The notes: generated by a model from the sequence alone, not told the origin. A stretch of DNA of 64,000 nucleotides from Chloroflexota bacterium (GCA_017993775.1 JAGOMA010000001.1:62001-126000), one strand, 5' to 3'; positions 1-7,844 are shown, counted from the stretch's first letter. Program-made: numbers and translations.

Positions 1-884
1 GCCTTGTCCTCCAAAGAAGCCAGCGCCGCCAGCGAAGCGGCCACGTTGATGTTGTAGGGCTGCTTAATTTTCCACATGTGCGGCAGCAGCCACGCGGGGA
101 ACGCGCCATACCCCACGCGCAGCCCGGCCAGCCCGGCCAGCTTGCTAAACGTGCGCAGCACCGCCAGGTTTTCATACGCCATCACCCAAGACAGCCGGGA
201 TTGAACCGCAAAGGGCGCAAAGGGCGCAAAGTTTTTTTCTTTTCCTTCTTCGCGCTCTTTGCGTTCTTTGCGGTTAACCTCCCCCACAAAGTCTACATAT
301 GCTTCGTCCAGCAGCACCAACACGGGCAAATCTAGCAGGCGGCGCAGGGTGGCGTCATCGATGGTGCTGCCGTCGGGGTTGTTGGGCGAGCAGAGGATGA
401 GGATTTTGGCCTTGTGGGCCTGGACCGCCTGCTCGATGCCCGCCACGTCCAGGCTAAAATCCGCTTGCCGCCGCACCGGGACGTATTGGCCGCTGTTAAC
501 GGCCGTGCTAAACGGATACATGCCAAAACTGGGCGGGCAGTCCACCACCACGTCGCCCGGCGAGAGGACCACGCGCAGCACCAGGTCGATCAGCTCATCC
601 GCGCCCATGCCGGCCATGAGATGAGAGGGGGGAACGGCCGTGTACTCACCCAACGCCTCTCGCAGTTCCAGCGCTTCCGGGTCTGGGTAGATATGGTAAT
701 ACTTACCCGCCGCCAACGCCGCCAGCGCTCGCGGCGACGGCCCATACGGGTTCTCGTTGGCGTCCAGCTTGGTAATTTCTTCCGGCGCGCGGCCCAACCG
801 TCGCGACAACACCTCAAACGGCACAATCGGCGTATACGCCTCCATGGCTGCCACATCCGGCCTGACAAACTGGTCTACATTCAT
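1..884 (-). CDS. hisC: Histidinol-phosphate aminotransferase (3' end outside window), with an in-frame repeat insertion
   Basis: PLP-dependent transamination of imidazole-acetol phosphate to histidinol phosphate. About 294 codons are present; the gene runs off the left edge. The start ATG at 884 follows a GGAGG ribosome site. Family landmarks read in one frame: DANENPYGPSP near residue 40, CSPNNPDGST, the cofactor-binding DEAYVDF just before residue 203, then RTFSKLAGLAGLRVGYG with the PLP lysine. Between DEAYVDFVGE and SRLSWVMAYENL lie about 26 extra residues (203-228) rich in Lys/Glu/Arg and then Phe-Ala-Pro. They are encoded by a hairpin repeat of the CGCAAAG family and keep the frame open. 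Third his gene of the operon led by the attenuator at 3905-4108. Identity is firm; whether the enzyme tolerates the insert is unknown. Confidence 0.93.
   Translation of the reverse strand, partial: MNVDQFVRPDVAAMEAYTPIVPFEVLSRRLGRAPEEITKLDANENPYGPSPRALAALAAGKYYHIYPDPEALELREALGEYTAVPPSHLMAGMGADELIDLVLRVVLSPGDVVVDCPPSFGMYPFSTAVNSGQYVPVRRQADFSLDVAGIEQAVQAHKAKILILCSPNNPDGSTIDDATLRRLLDLPVLVLLDEAYVDFVGEVNRKERKEREEGKEKNFAPFAPFAVQSRLSWVMAYENLAVLRTFSKLAGLAGLRVGYGAFPAWLLPHMWKIKQPYNINVAASLAALASLEDK
201..283. repeat. CGCAAAG-type hairpin repeat inside hisC
   Basis: Two arms made of a repeated CGCAAAGRG unit face each other: AACCGCAAAGGGCGC on the left and the near complement ending GCGCTCTTTGCG...GCGGTT on the right, with a T-rich loop between (about 21 of 24 arm positions complementary). 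It lies wholly within the hisC reading frame and adds no stop codon there. Related copies are at 900-929 with 1366-1397, and at 2729-2807. Confidence 0.88.
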
Positions 885-899
885 ATTGCCTCCAAGAGA

Positions 900-1397
900 T
901 TAACCGCGGAGAGCGCGGAGGGCGCGGAGATTTTAAAGAGCATTGGCTACGCGCCGGATGCCGCCTGATTTCAGGCGAACGACGTTAAAGTTTAGGAGCA
1001 GACCTAATTTGAGGTTGGCCAACTTCAGGTAGGACAACACCTGAGCGTAGTGAACATCGGTCAATTGAGCCACCGACTTTAGCTCAAAAACAATCAGGTC
1101 TTCCACCAAAAAGTCCAACCGATACCCCTGATCTAGATGCACCCCTTTATAAACAACAGGCAAAACCCTTTCTCGCTCAAACCGAATACCACGCAAAGTC
1201 ATTTCGTGAGCCAGACATCCTTGATACGCTGATTCCAGCAGTCCCGGCCCCAAATGGCGATGCACCTCAATCGCCGCCCAATCACTTTCTCCGTGATCTT
1301 ATCTTCATTTCGCAAAGGTTCTCTAATCATTTCCCCTCCTACTTTTTTTACTCTTCTCCTCTTTTCCTCCGCGTTCTCCGCGGCCTTCGCGGTTAAC
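900..1397. mobile_element. Candidate mobile cassette: inverted CGCGGAG arms enclosing a GxxExxY gene
   Basis: The segment opens with TTAACCGCG at 900-908 and closes with the exact inverted copy CGCGGTTAA at 1388-1396. Inside each end are tandem CGCGGAGGG-like nonamers (900-929 and 1366-1397) in inverted orientation. Between them sits only the GxxExxY frame (933-1330). The right end supplies the TAA stop of hisD. The cassette separates hisD from hisC. That it is or was mobile is an inference from its borders and from gene-less copies nearby; no target-site duplication was established. Confidence 0.55.
933..1330 (-). pseudogene. GxxExxY family protein, frameshifted near 1278
   Basis: The body reads VHRHLGPGLLESAYQ, the signature that names the GxxExxY family, followed by YRLDFLVEDLIVFELKSV. 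The spaced Asp and Glu-x-Lys there resemble a PD-(D/E)XK nuclease core. A natural start exists at 1330 (ATG after GGAGGGGAA) giving MIREPLRNEDKITEKVIG, but one G is missing in a G run at about 1277-1279, so this start is out of frame with the rest. A GTG at 1265 would give a truncated 110-residue product. Either a recent inactivation or a homopolymer sequencing error. The function of the family is not established. The gene sits exactly between inverted nonamer repeats within the his operon. Confidence 0.78.
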
Positions 1398-2712
1398 TCC
1401 TCTTCGCCGCTGCATTTGCATGGGCGGTCAGCCCTTCGGCGCGGGCGATTTGGGCGGCGATGGGGCTGAGCCGGGCCGAAGTGGCGTCGTCGAGCTGGAT
1501 GATGCTGGTGATTTTCACAAAGTCGGCCACGTTCAGCGGCGAGGCGAAGCGGGCGGTGCTGCTAGTGGGCATGACGTGGCTGGGACCGGCCACATAATCG
1601 CCCAATACCTCGAAGCTGCGTTCGCCGATGAATAGACCGCCGGCGTTGGGAATCTTGGCGGCAAAGGCCGCCGGGTTGGCGACCGCCAGACAGGTGTGCT
1701 CGGCGGCGAATTGGCTGGCGAGCCGGCACGCTTCGTCCACATCGGCGGTGAGGACGATGCCGCCCTGGCCGTTGAGGGAGGTCGCAATGGTGTCGGCGCG
1801 GCTGAGCGTTTCCATTTGCCGGCCGATTTCCACCTGAACGGCCGTCGCCAATTCCAGCGACGGCGTGAACAAAATAGCGGTTGCCAGCACATCATGTTCC
1901 GCCTGCGCCAGCAAATCGGCGGCTACCCAGGCCGGATCAGCGGTGTCGTCGGCGACAACGGCCGTTTCCGTCGGGCCATACAAGCCATCAATGCCCACAA
2001 TGCCATACACCTGCCGCTTGGCCAGCGTGGTGAACAATCCGCCCGCGCCCACAATTTTGTCGACGCGCGGCACGCTTTCTGTGCCAAAAGCCAGCGCGGC
2101 GATGGCTTGCGCCCCGCCCAGCGTGTAAATGGTCTCGATGCCGCCAATCTGTGCGGCGGCCAAAATCACGTCGGCGACTCGGCCATCTTTGCCGGGCGGC
2201 GTGGCCACGACGATTTCGGCCACGCCGGCCACCTGCGCCGGAATGACGGCCATCAGCAGCGAGGAGGGCAGGGGGGCTGTGCCGCCGGGCACGTAGACGC
2301 CGACGCGTTGGATGGGCGTGACGCGCTGGCCGAGTGTGCCGCCCATTTCGTGGGTGGTCCAGTTGGGCAGCGGTTGGAACTGGTGGAATTGGCGAATGCG
2401 CCCGGCGGCCAAAACCAGCGCTTCGTAAAGCGCAGCGGGGATGCGCTGGGCGGCGGCCTGGATTTCGGCTTTGTCGATTTGCATGGTCGTCAATTGGCCG
2501 CCGTCAATTTTTAGCGTCCAATCGCGCAGGGCTGAGTCGCCTTTTTGGCGTACGTCGCGCAAAATGTGGGACACGGCCGTTTCCGGCGTCGCCCCCCGCC
2601 CAAACAAACGATCCAAACTGGCCTGCAGAGATGGCGGCACCGTCGGCTCCAGGGCCATCTCCCGCCGCAAAATCGAAGCCTGAGCCTCTGGTACAGACAA
2701 AATCTTGATCAT
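1393..2712 (-). CDS. hisD: Histidinol dehydrogenase
   Basis: Two-step NAD-dependent oxidation of L-histidinol to histidine, a Zn enzyme. 439 residues, normal for the family. Visible landmarks: LAQAEHD (Gln and His Zn ligands), AAEHT with the catalytic Glu-His pair, the GDYVAGPSHVMPTSSTARF segment, and a C-terminal EGLTAHANAA containing the last His ligand. The ATG at 2712 follows AAGGAG. The stop TAA is part of the repeat end that begins the cassette at 900-1397. Downstream of hisG across an 89-bp gap filled by another repeat copy, so cotranscription from the hisG promoter is likely. Confidence 0.96.
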   Translation of the reverse strand: MIKILSVPEAQASILRREMALEPTVPPSLQASLDRLFGRGATPETAVSHILRDVRQKGDSALRDWTLKIDGGQLTTMQIDKAEIQAAAQRIPAALYEALVLAAGRIRQFHQFQPLPNWTTHEMGGTLGQRVTPIQRVGVYVPGGTAPLPSSLLMAVIPAQVAGVAEIVVATPPGKDGRVADVILAAAQIGGIETIYTLGGAQAIAALAFGTESVPRVDKIVGAGGLFTTLAKRQVYGIVGIDGLYGPTETAVVADDTADPAWVAADLLAQAEHDVLATAILFTPSLELATAVQVEIGRQMETLSRADTIATSLNGQGGIVLTADVDEACRLASQFAAEHTCLAVANPAAFAAKIPNAGGLFIGERSFEVLGDYVAGPSHVMPTSSTARFASPLNVADFVKITSIIQLDDATSARLSPIAAQIARAEGLTAHANAAAKRS

Positions 2713-2728
2713 GACATGCTCCTTTTTT

Positions 2729-2807
2729 CAACGCAAAGAGGCAAAGGACGCGATGGCGCAAAGAAAACCTTTGCTTCTATGCGCTCTTCGCGCCTTTGCG
2801 TTTAAAC
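2729..2807. repeat. CGCAAAG-type hairpin repeat between hisG and hisD
   Basis: Arms CAACGCAAAGAGGC and GCGCCTTTGCGTTTAAAC face each other across about 79 bp of CGCAAAG-like units. The right end contains the TAA stop of hisG, just as the cassette end contains the hisD stop. It would be transcribed in the his mRNA as an intercistronic hairpin. Confidence 0.8.
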
Positions 2808-3824
2808 ATCTTCTTCCAATGCCGCCAGCATGGCTTTGTAGCGCTCTGGCTCTTCTTCAAAAATGTAGGTGATGGGCGTGACGATGACGCCGCTGCCGCC
2901 GATGGCCCGCAGTTCGGCGATGGCCGCTACCAGATTGCCCTTGCCCACGACAATGCTCACCGAGTACCAGGTTTCGCCGGTGTCGGTTGGTGGCACGATG
3001 CTGGCGATGGTGGGGCCTTGCAGGCCGCCGATAAACGGCCGTCCGGCCATTTGCCGCGAAATGGCTTGCGGCGACTCGCCGCGCACGTTGGCGATGATGA
3101 GGTAAGACCCCTGAGCGCGCAGGTGGGCTTCGATGTATTCCAGCATTTGCCGGGCGACGGCGCGTACTTCGGGGCGTTCTTGCAGCGCCTGCCGGTTGGC
3201 AATGAGCGCCGCCTGGGATTCCAGGACGAGGCCGTCGGTTAACGGCCGTAAATGATTGTCGCGCAGGGTAGTGCCTGAAGAAACCAAATCGCTGATCAGG
3301 TCGGCAAAGCCGATGTCGGGGGCGATTTCCAGCGTGCCTTCGGCGTCGATGAGTTTGTAGGCGGTGATGGTGTGTTGGTCGAGGAACCGCCCGGTGGTGT
3401 GGGGGAATTTGGTGGCGATGCGCAGGGAACGGCCGTCGCGCTCCAATTCGGCCGCCCAGTCTCGCAAATCGGCCATGGAACGCACAGGGGTCTCCTCCGG
3501 CACGGCCAGGTTGAGCGTGCAGGGACCAAACCCAAGCGCTTCATGGATGGTTAGAATGGGCTGGCTGCCGTTCACGGTCCCTTTTTCGGCGATGATGTCC
3601 AGGCCGGTGATGCCAAAATCAATGCTGCCCTGCCGCACGCCTACCACAATGTCGCCCGGCCGTTGGAACATGACGGTTACGCCGGGCAGTGTGGGAATGG
3701 TCGCCTTGTATTGGCGCGGATTGGGCCGGAACACTTTCAGGCCGCATTCGGCCATCAATTCTAAAGCTTCTAATTGCAGCGCGCCCTTACTGGGCAGCGC
3801 CAGACGAATGTCTGAGCGTGTCAT
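2802..3824 (-). CDS. hisG: ATP phosphoribosyltransferase, long form
   Basis: First and feedback-controlled step of histidine synthesis: ATP plus PRPP to phosphoribosyl-ATP. 340 residues, so the long form that carries its own regulatory domain and does not need HisZ. The catalytic part shows LALPSKGALQ at the N terminus, GSIDFGITGLDIIAE, and the phosphate-binding DLVSSGTTLRDNHL. The C-terminal PII-like domain (about 245-340) contains WYSVSIVVGKGNL and GVIVTPITYIFEE, where histidine would bind. ATG at 3824 with AGGAG eight bases upstream. First structural gene after the His leader peptide. Confidence 0.96.
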   Translation of the reverse strand: MTRSDIRLALPSKGALQLEALELMAECGLKVFRPNPRQYKATIPTLPGVTVMFQRPGDIVVGVRQGSIDFGITGLDIIAEKGTVNGSQPILTIHEALGFGPCTLNLAVPEETPVRSMADLRDWAAELERDGRSLRIATKFPHTTGRFLDQHTITAYKLIDAEGTLEIAPDIGFADLISDLVSSGTTLRDNHLRPLTDGLVLESQAALIANRQALQERPEVRAVARQMLEYIEAHLRAQGSYLIIANVRGESPQAISRQMAGRPFIGGLQGPTIASIVPPTDTGETWYSVSIVVGKGNLVAAIAELRAIGGSGVIVTPITYIFEEEPERYKAMLAALEEDV

Positions 3825-3849
3825 GGGATCTCCTGGTGTTTTCGTTTTG

Positions 3850-3898
3850 TAGTCAGGTAGTCTTGTCTACTCGACTAAAAGACTAACCGACTACTCGA
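3850..3898. repeat. GACTA-rich imperfect repeat upstream of hisG
   Basis: Between the attenuator terminator and the hisG ribosome site lies a stretch built of TAGTC, CTACTCGAC and GACTA words, with TACTCGAC occurring twice in direct orientation. It resembles the simple-word repeats seen at other gene borders in this window. No coding potential. Confidence 0.5.
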
Positions 3899-3904
3899 CC
3901 AAAT

Positions 3905-3934
3905 AAAAAACCCTCCCCGGGGTTCCGAGGAGGG
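3905..3934 (-). terminator. his attenuator terminator hairpin
   Basis: On the minus strand CCCTCCTCGG pairs with CCGGGGAGGG across an AACC loop (10 bp with one G-U), followed directly by a run of six T. This is a strong intrinsic terminator placed between the leader peptide and hisG. The AACCC in the loop can alternatively pair with GGGTT near the leader stop codon, and AGG with CCT beside it, giving a plausible antiterminator. Confidence 0.88.
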
Positions 3935-3973
3935 TGCTGTGTGACCTACCTGATAGCGCGTATTTGCGCTGCC

Positions 3974-4069
3974 TTAACCCAGGGTAAAAAACCGCCGTTG
4001 CCGATGATGGTGGGCGTGATGACCAAATGCAGATGCGATTACGTGGGTTAAGTTTGCCAATTTATTCAT
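3974..4069 (-). CDS. hisL: his operon leader peptide (31 aa) with clustered His codons
   Basis: A 31-codon frame starting ATG at 4069 contains Gly-His-His-Ala-His-His-His, five of its six histidines within six codons, then ends just before a hairpin and terminator ahead of hisG. The RNA segment CTTAACCCA in codons 6-9 is perfectly complementary to TGGGTTAAG overlapping the stop codon, so a pause hairpin would enclose the His codons. A ribosome stalled there would free TGGGTTAAG for the antiterminator. No Shine-Dalgarno is visible, and the predicted transcript start lies about four bases upstream, so translation may be nearly leaderless. Confidence 0.85.
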   Translation of the reverse strand: MNKLANLTHVIASAFGHHAHHHRQRRFFTLG

Positions 4070-4079
4070 GACGGCGCGG

Positions 4080-4108
4080 AGTGTAACATACGCTTAGTGA
4101 ATGGTCAA
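4080..4108 (-). promoter_or_regulatory. Promoter of the his operon
   Basis: Minus-strand TTGACC (4108-4103), 17-bp spacer, TACACT (4085-4080). The expected transcript start near 4073 is only a few bases before the leader peptide ATG. Confidence 0.7.
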
Positions 4109-4119
4109 CACAGGCAGTG

Positions 4120-4125
4120 TATAAT
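4120..4125 (+). promoter_or_regulatory. Probable -10 element for the usp-like operon
   Basis: A perfect TATAAT lies 57 bp before the ATG at 4182, divergent from the his promoter. No good -35 hexamer is visible at 16-18 bp spacing. Confidence 0.45.
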
Positions 4126-4181
4126 CTGAAGGGTAATCAGCGTATGGAATAATTCAGAAGGGATGTTGTGAGATTGCAGAT

Positions 4182-5924
4182 ATGACTCAATTGGGTGATT
4201 TGCGGCATGAGATGGCTGTGCGCGATTTTCGCCGCGCGCGGCGCGAGGCTTCTTTGCAGCAGCTTTTGGCGCGCATGACAGGCAAACCGACGGACTTGTT
4301 GGCGTATAACGATGTGAGTACGAAGCTAAAAATATCTGGCGGCGAGGAATTGGGCGTGCAGGAAATTTCGCTGGATGCCATTGTGGGCAGCGTGGGGCGG
4401 TATCAGGATTTTACGCGGAGTTTTATGCCCCGCTCGGATCAGGATGCAGAGCGGTGGGTGCGGGTGAAAACGGCCGTTAACGATATGACCGGCATGCCCC
4501 CCATCGACGTCTACAAAGTGGGCGACGCTTATTTTGTCATCGATGGCAATCATCGGGTTTCTGTGGCCCGCCAATTGGGCGGCAAAACCATCTCGGCGCG
4601 GGTGATGGAAGTGAATTCCCGTGTGCCGTTGTCCAATCGCGCTGACGCGACGGAAATCATTTGTAAGGCGCGGTATCTGGAATTTTTAGAGCACACCAAT
4701 CTGGACAAACTGTTTACCGATGTTGATTTGTCGATGACCTTTGCCGGCAATTATCGGGCGCTGCTGGCCCAAATTGACCATCAGCGCGAACATTTGCTAA
4801 GCGAGCGGGGCGAACCTGTCACCTATCACGAGGCGGTCGCCGATTGGTACGAAACGATCTACATGCCCATCATTCGCCTGATCCGCGAGCAGGGCGTGCT
4901 GCACAATTTTCCGGAGCGCACCGAAGCGGATATGTACATTTTGCTGTCGGAACGGCGCGAGGAATTGGAAGAGGCGTTGGGCTGGGATGTTGATTTGGAA
5001 ACGGCCGTTTCCGACCTTGCCAACCTACATTCGCCAGCCGCCACAAAGCAGGCCATCGGCATTGGCGAGCGTCTGCTGGACGTTTTGCGGCCGGAAGGGT
5101 TTGAGGATGGCCCGGAGCCAGGCCAATGGCGGCGCGAATGGATGTCTATGCGCGGCAGCAAACGTCTGTTTGCCCGAATATTGGTGCCCATGCGCGGCGG
5201 CAGCGAAGATTGGCATATGCTGGATCAGGCTTTGGACGTGGCGCGGCGCGAAAAAGGAAGATTGCTGGGCCTTCATGTTGTGGATGGCGAAGATGAAATC
5301 GAGAGCGCCGCAGCCAGCAATGTAAAAATGGTGTTTGATGGGCGCTGCGAAAACGCCGGTGTGCGCGGCGAAATGGTCGTGACTTCGGGCAACATCAGCC
5401 GCACCATCATCGAACGGGCGGCGTATGCGGATTTGGTGGTGGTGAACCTGATGAATCCGCCGATAAACAGGCCGCTGGCGCGCCTGGGGTCCGGGTTTAC
5501 GCTGCTGATTCAACGCAGCCCACGGCCGTTGTTGGTCGTTCCTGGCGGGCGCGGGTCGGGCATGAAGCGGGCGTTGGTAGCATTTGATGGCAGCCCGAAG
5601 GCGAGTGAGGCCTTGTTTGTGGCGGCCTATCTGGCGCTGCGCTGGCGCACGGCGCTGACTGTGCTGACGGTGGAAACGCAGTTCACCTCTGCGGATGCGT
5701 TGGAAGCGGCGCAAAAATACCTGGCTGACTATGACGTGCGTGCCGAGTATGTGCTGCGCGAAAAGCCTATTGCCGAGGCGGTGTTGGAAACGGCCGTTAC
5801 CTACAACAATGATCTGCTCATCATGGGCGGTTTTGGCTTCCGGCCCGTCCAGCACATGGTGCTGGGCAGCACCGTGGACCAGATGCTGCACGAATTTCGC
5901 TATCCAATGCTCATTTGCCGTTAA
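4182..5924 (+). CDS. ParB-like domain plus two universal stress domains (copy 1)
   Basis: 580 residues. Residues about 60-150 form a ParB/sulfiredoxin-like module with YFVIDGNHRVSVARQLGG, the motif that binds nucleotide in that fold. A helical middle region (about 155-320) follows. Two Usp domains come next: the first (about 325-445) has a degenerate end, while the second (about 460-580) keeps the ATP signature MGGFGFRPVQHMVLGST (G-x2-G-x9-G-S/T). No signal peptide or membrane span. Followed by a 43-55% similar-looking paralog at 6035. Role unknown; a nucleotide-responsive stress or signalling protein is an inference from the domains. Start ATG at 4182 is the first in frame after the promoter-like element; the ribosome site is weak. 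Confidence 0.75.
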   Translation: MTQLGDLRHEMAVRDFRRARREASLQQLLARMTGKPTDLLAYNDVSTKLKISGGEELGVQEISLDAIVGSVGRYQDFTRSFMPRSDQDAERWVRVKTAVNDMTGMPPIDVYKVGDAYFVIDGNHRVSVARQLGGKTISARVMEVNSRVPLSNRADATEIICKARYLEFLEHTNLDKLFTDVDLSMTFAGNYRALLAQIDHQREHLLSERGEPVTYHEAVADWYETIYMPIIRLIREQGVLHNFPERTEADMYILLSERREELEEALGWDVDLETAVSDLANLHSPAATKQAIGIGERLLDVLRPEGFEDGPEPGQWRREWMSMRGSKRLFARILVPMRGGSEDWHMLDQALDVARREKGRLLGLHVVDGEDEIESAAASNVKMVFDGRCENAGVRGEMVVTSGNISRTIIERAAYADLVVVNLMNPPINRPLARLGSGFTLLIQRSPRPLLVVPGGRGSGMKRALVAFDGSPKASEALFVAAYLALRWRTALTVLTVETQFTSADALEAAQKYLADYDVRAEYVLREKPIAEAVLETAVTYNNDLLIMGGFGFRPVQHMVLGSTVDQMLHEFRYPMLICR

Positions 5925-5932
5925 CGGCCGTA

Positions 5933-5992
5933 AGACCCTAAGGGTTTGCTCTTGAGAAGCCAGACTAGCTGGACCTTAAACCCTTAGGGTCT
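5933..5992. repeat. 60-bp AGACCC hairpin element, copy 1
   Basis: Perfect 15-bp arms AGACCCTAAGGGTTT (5933-5947) and AAACCCTTAGGGTCT (5978-5992) enclose a 30-base loop beginning GCTCTTGAGAAG. Lies between the two usp-like genes. Same element at 21059-21118, 26249-26308 and 55210-55269. Confidence 0.85.
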
Positions 5993-6034
5993 GTACCCCT
6001 ATCCTCGCATTTTACGAGAGTACAAATCAAAGCA

Positions 6035-7822
6035 GTGGGTATATCGAAGGAACTTATGGAAGAATCAAACCCGCGAGATTATCATCAGGCTGTTGAAGAC
6101 TTTCGCCTGGCCCGACGACAGGCAGTGATGCAGCAAGTATTGGCGCGTTTGCGCAGCGAATCGGCTGAGCTTCTGTCGTATGATGACGTGCGTAAAAAAT
6201 TAAAAATGACCGGCCAGACCGAGCAAGGTATTCAGGAAATACCCTTAGACGCCATTGTGGGCAGCGTGGGCAGATCGGGCGACTATACCCGCGATTTTTT
6301 ACCCATCAAAGACAGCGATAAGGAGCGGTGGGCCAGAGTAAAAGCTGCCTTTTTGTCGCCGACCGGCGTGCCGCCGATTGCAGTTTACAGAGTGGGCAGC
6401 GCTTATTTTGTGCGCGATGGCAACCATCGGGTTTCGGTGGCGCGCCAATTGGGCAATCAAACCATCGATGCTTACGTGACGGAAGTGCGCACACGCGTTC
6501 CCCTTAATTCTGACGACGACCCGGAAGAGATCATCTTAAAAGAAAGGTATGCGAATTTTTTGGAGAAAACCAATCTGGACCAGATACGTCCGGGGGCAGA
6601 CCTGAAAATGACCTGGCCCGGTTTTTACAGTATGCTGCTGGAACATATTCGCAGCCATCAATATTTTATGGGCCTGGATTTTCAACGCGATGTATCTTAC
6701 GAGGAAGCCGTCGGCCATTGGTATGATGAAGTGTATATGCCGGTGGTGGCTTTGTTGTATGAACGGGGCTTGTTTAACGAGTTTACGGGGCGCACGGAAG
6801 CGGATTTGTATGCCTTGTTGGCGGATTATCGGCGTGAACTGGGTGAAGAGTTGGGCTGGAATATGGATGCGCAAACGGCCGTTACCAATCTGGCTGAAAC
6901 CAAAAGTGAACGCGCAGAAAATGTCCTCAGCCGCATGGCCGGCCGCCTGATTGACGCCATGATTCCCGAGAAATTAGAGCCGGGACCGCAGCCGGGCCTG
7001 TGGCGTGAAGAGCGGCTGGAACCTCTGGTTCCCAGCGCAATTTTTAATGACATCCTGGTGGCTGTGGGGGGCAATGATGAGCAACAGCAGGCATTGGACC
7101 ATGCCTTAACCCTGGCTGGTCGGGCCAACGGCCGTTTGTTTGGCCTGTTTGTCGCCTGCCCGGAAGACGACCTCGCCGCCGAAGAGCAGGTTCAGCAGGC
7201 GGCGCACATCCAACGAGTCGAGGCTGAGTTTTACGGCCGTTGCCAGGCGGCCGGTGTGCGCTGTGAATTTGCCGTCGATTGGGGCAGCGTCTCGCAAGCC
7301 CTGCTGCGCCGCTCTGTCTGGGCCGATCTGGTCGTTTTTAGCTTGCGCCATCCACCTGGCCTTAGCCCGACAGAGCGACTGCGTTCAGGTCTGACGCCGC
7401 TGCTGCAAAGCTGTTCACGTCCCATTTTGGCCGTCCCAGTAGACGCGAACAGTCAGATGGATCGCATGTTATTGGCCTATGATGGCAGTCCCAAAGCCAA
7501 TGAAGCGCTGTTTGTTGCCACTTATCGCGCCGCGCGGTATGGGTTCTCGTTGGTTGTGGTGGTGGTTGTCAATGGGCGCGTCACCGCAGAAACGGCCGAG
7601 TACGCCCGCCACTATCTGGCCGACCATGGCGTAGAAGCGGAATTTGTGGTGAAACACGGCGATGACGTGGGCGATGTGGTGCTGGCAGCGGCGGCTACTC
7701 ACCAGTCTAATTTATTGATTATGGGTGGTTTTGGCCGCCAACCATTTTGGCGTATCATGTTGGGTAGTCTGGTGGATCGTATGCTGCGGGTTTTTCCCCA
7801 GCCAATTTTAATCAGCCGATGA
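6035..7822 (+). CDS. ParB-like domain plus two universal stress domains (copy 2)
   Basis: 595 residues with the same order as its upstream neighbour: short helical N terminus, ParB-like core with YFVRDGNHRVSVARQLGN (about 125-140), helical linker, two Usp domains. The last domain again ends MGGFGRQPFWRIMLGSL, an ATP-binding-like loop, with Leu where Ser/Thr-Thr is usual. The pair clearly arose by tandem duplication and has diverged. The starting codon could also be the ATG at 6056 (residue 8), since the first is GTG-like and the ribosome site is poor. Likely cotranscribed with 7845 and 8224. Confidence 0.75.
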   Translation: MGISKELMEESNPRDYHQAVEDFRLARRQAVMQQVLARLRSESAELLSYDDVRKKLKMTGQTEQGIQEIPLDAIVGSVGRSGDYTRDFLPIKDSDKERWARVKAAFLSPTGVPPIAVYRVGSAYFVRDGNHRVSVARQLGNQTIDAYVTEVRTRVPLNSDDDPEEIILKERYANFLEKTNLDQIRPGADLKMTWPGFYSMLLEHIRSHQYFMGLDFQRDVSYEEAVGHWYDEVYMPVVALLYERGLFNEFTGRTEADLYALLADYRRELGEELGWNMDAQTAVTNLAETKSERAENVLSRMAGRLIDAMIPEKLEPGPQPGLWREERLEPLVPSAIFNDILVAVGGNDEQQQALDHALTLAGRANGRLFGLFVACPEDDLAAEEQVQQAAHIQRVEAEFYGRCQAAGVRCEFAVDWGSVSQALLRRSVWADLVVFSLRHPPGLSPTERLRSGLTPLLQSCSRPILAVPVDANSQMDRMLLAYDGSPKANEALFVATYRAARYGFSLVVVVVVNGRVTAETAEYARHYLADHGVEAEFVVKHGDDVGDVVLAAAATHQSNLLIMGGFGRQPFWRIMLGSLVDRMLRVFPQPILISR

Positions 7823-7844
7823 GGCGGAGAGTTCAGGGAATCGT

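Noticed and set aside
1696..2514. 272-codon plus-strand open frame
   Set aside because: Antisense to hisD with no conserved motif; a compositional shadow.
5933..5992. Simple Rho-independent terminator
   Set aside because: The 30-base loop, absence of a T run and three equal-length relatives argue for a repeat family.
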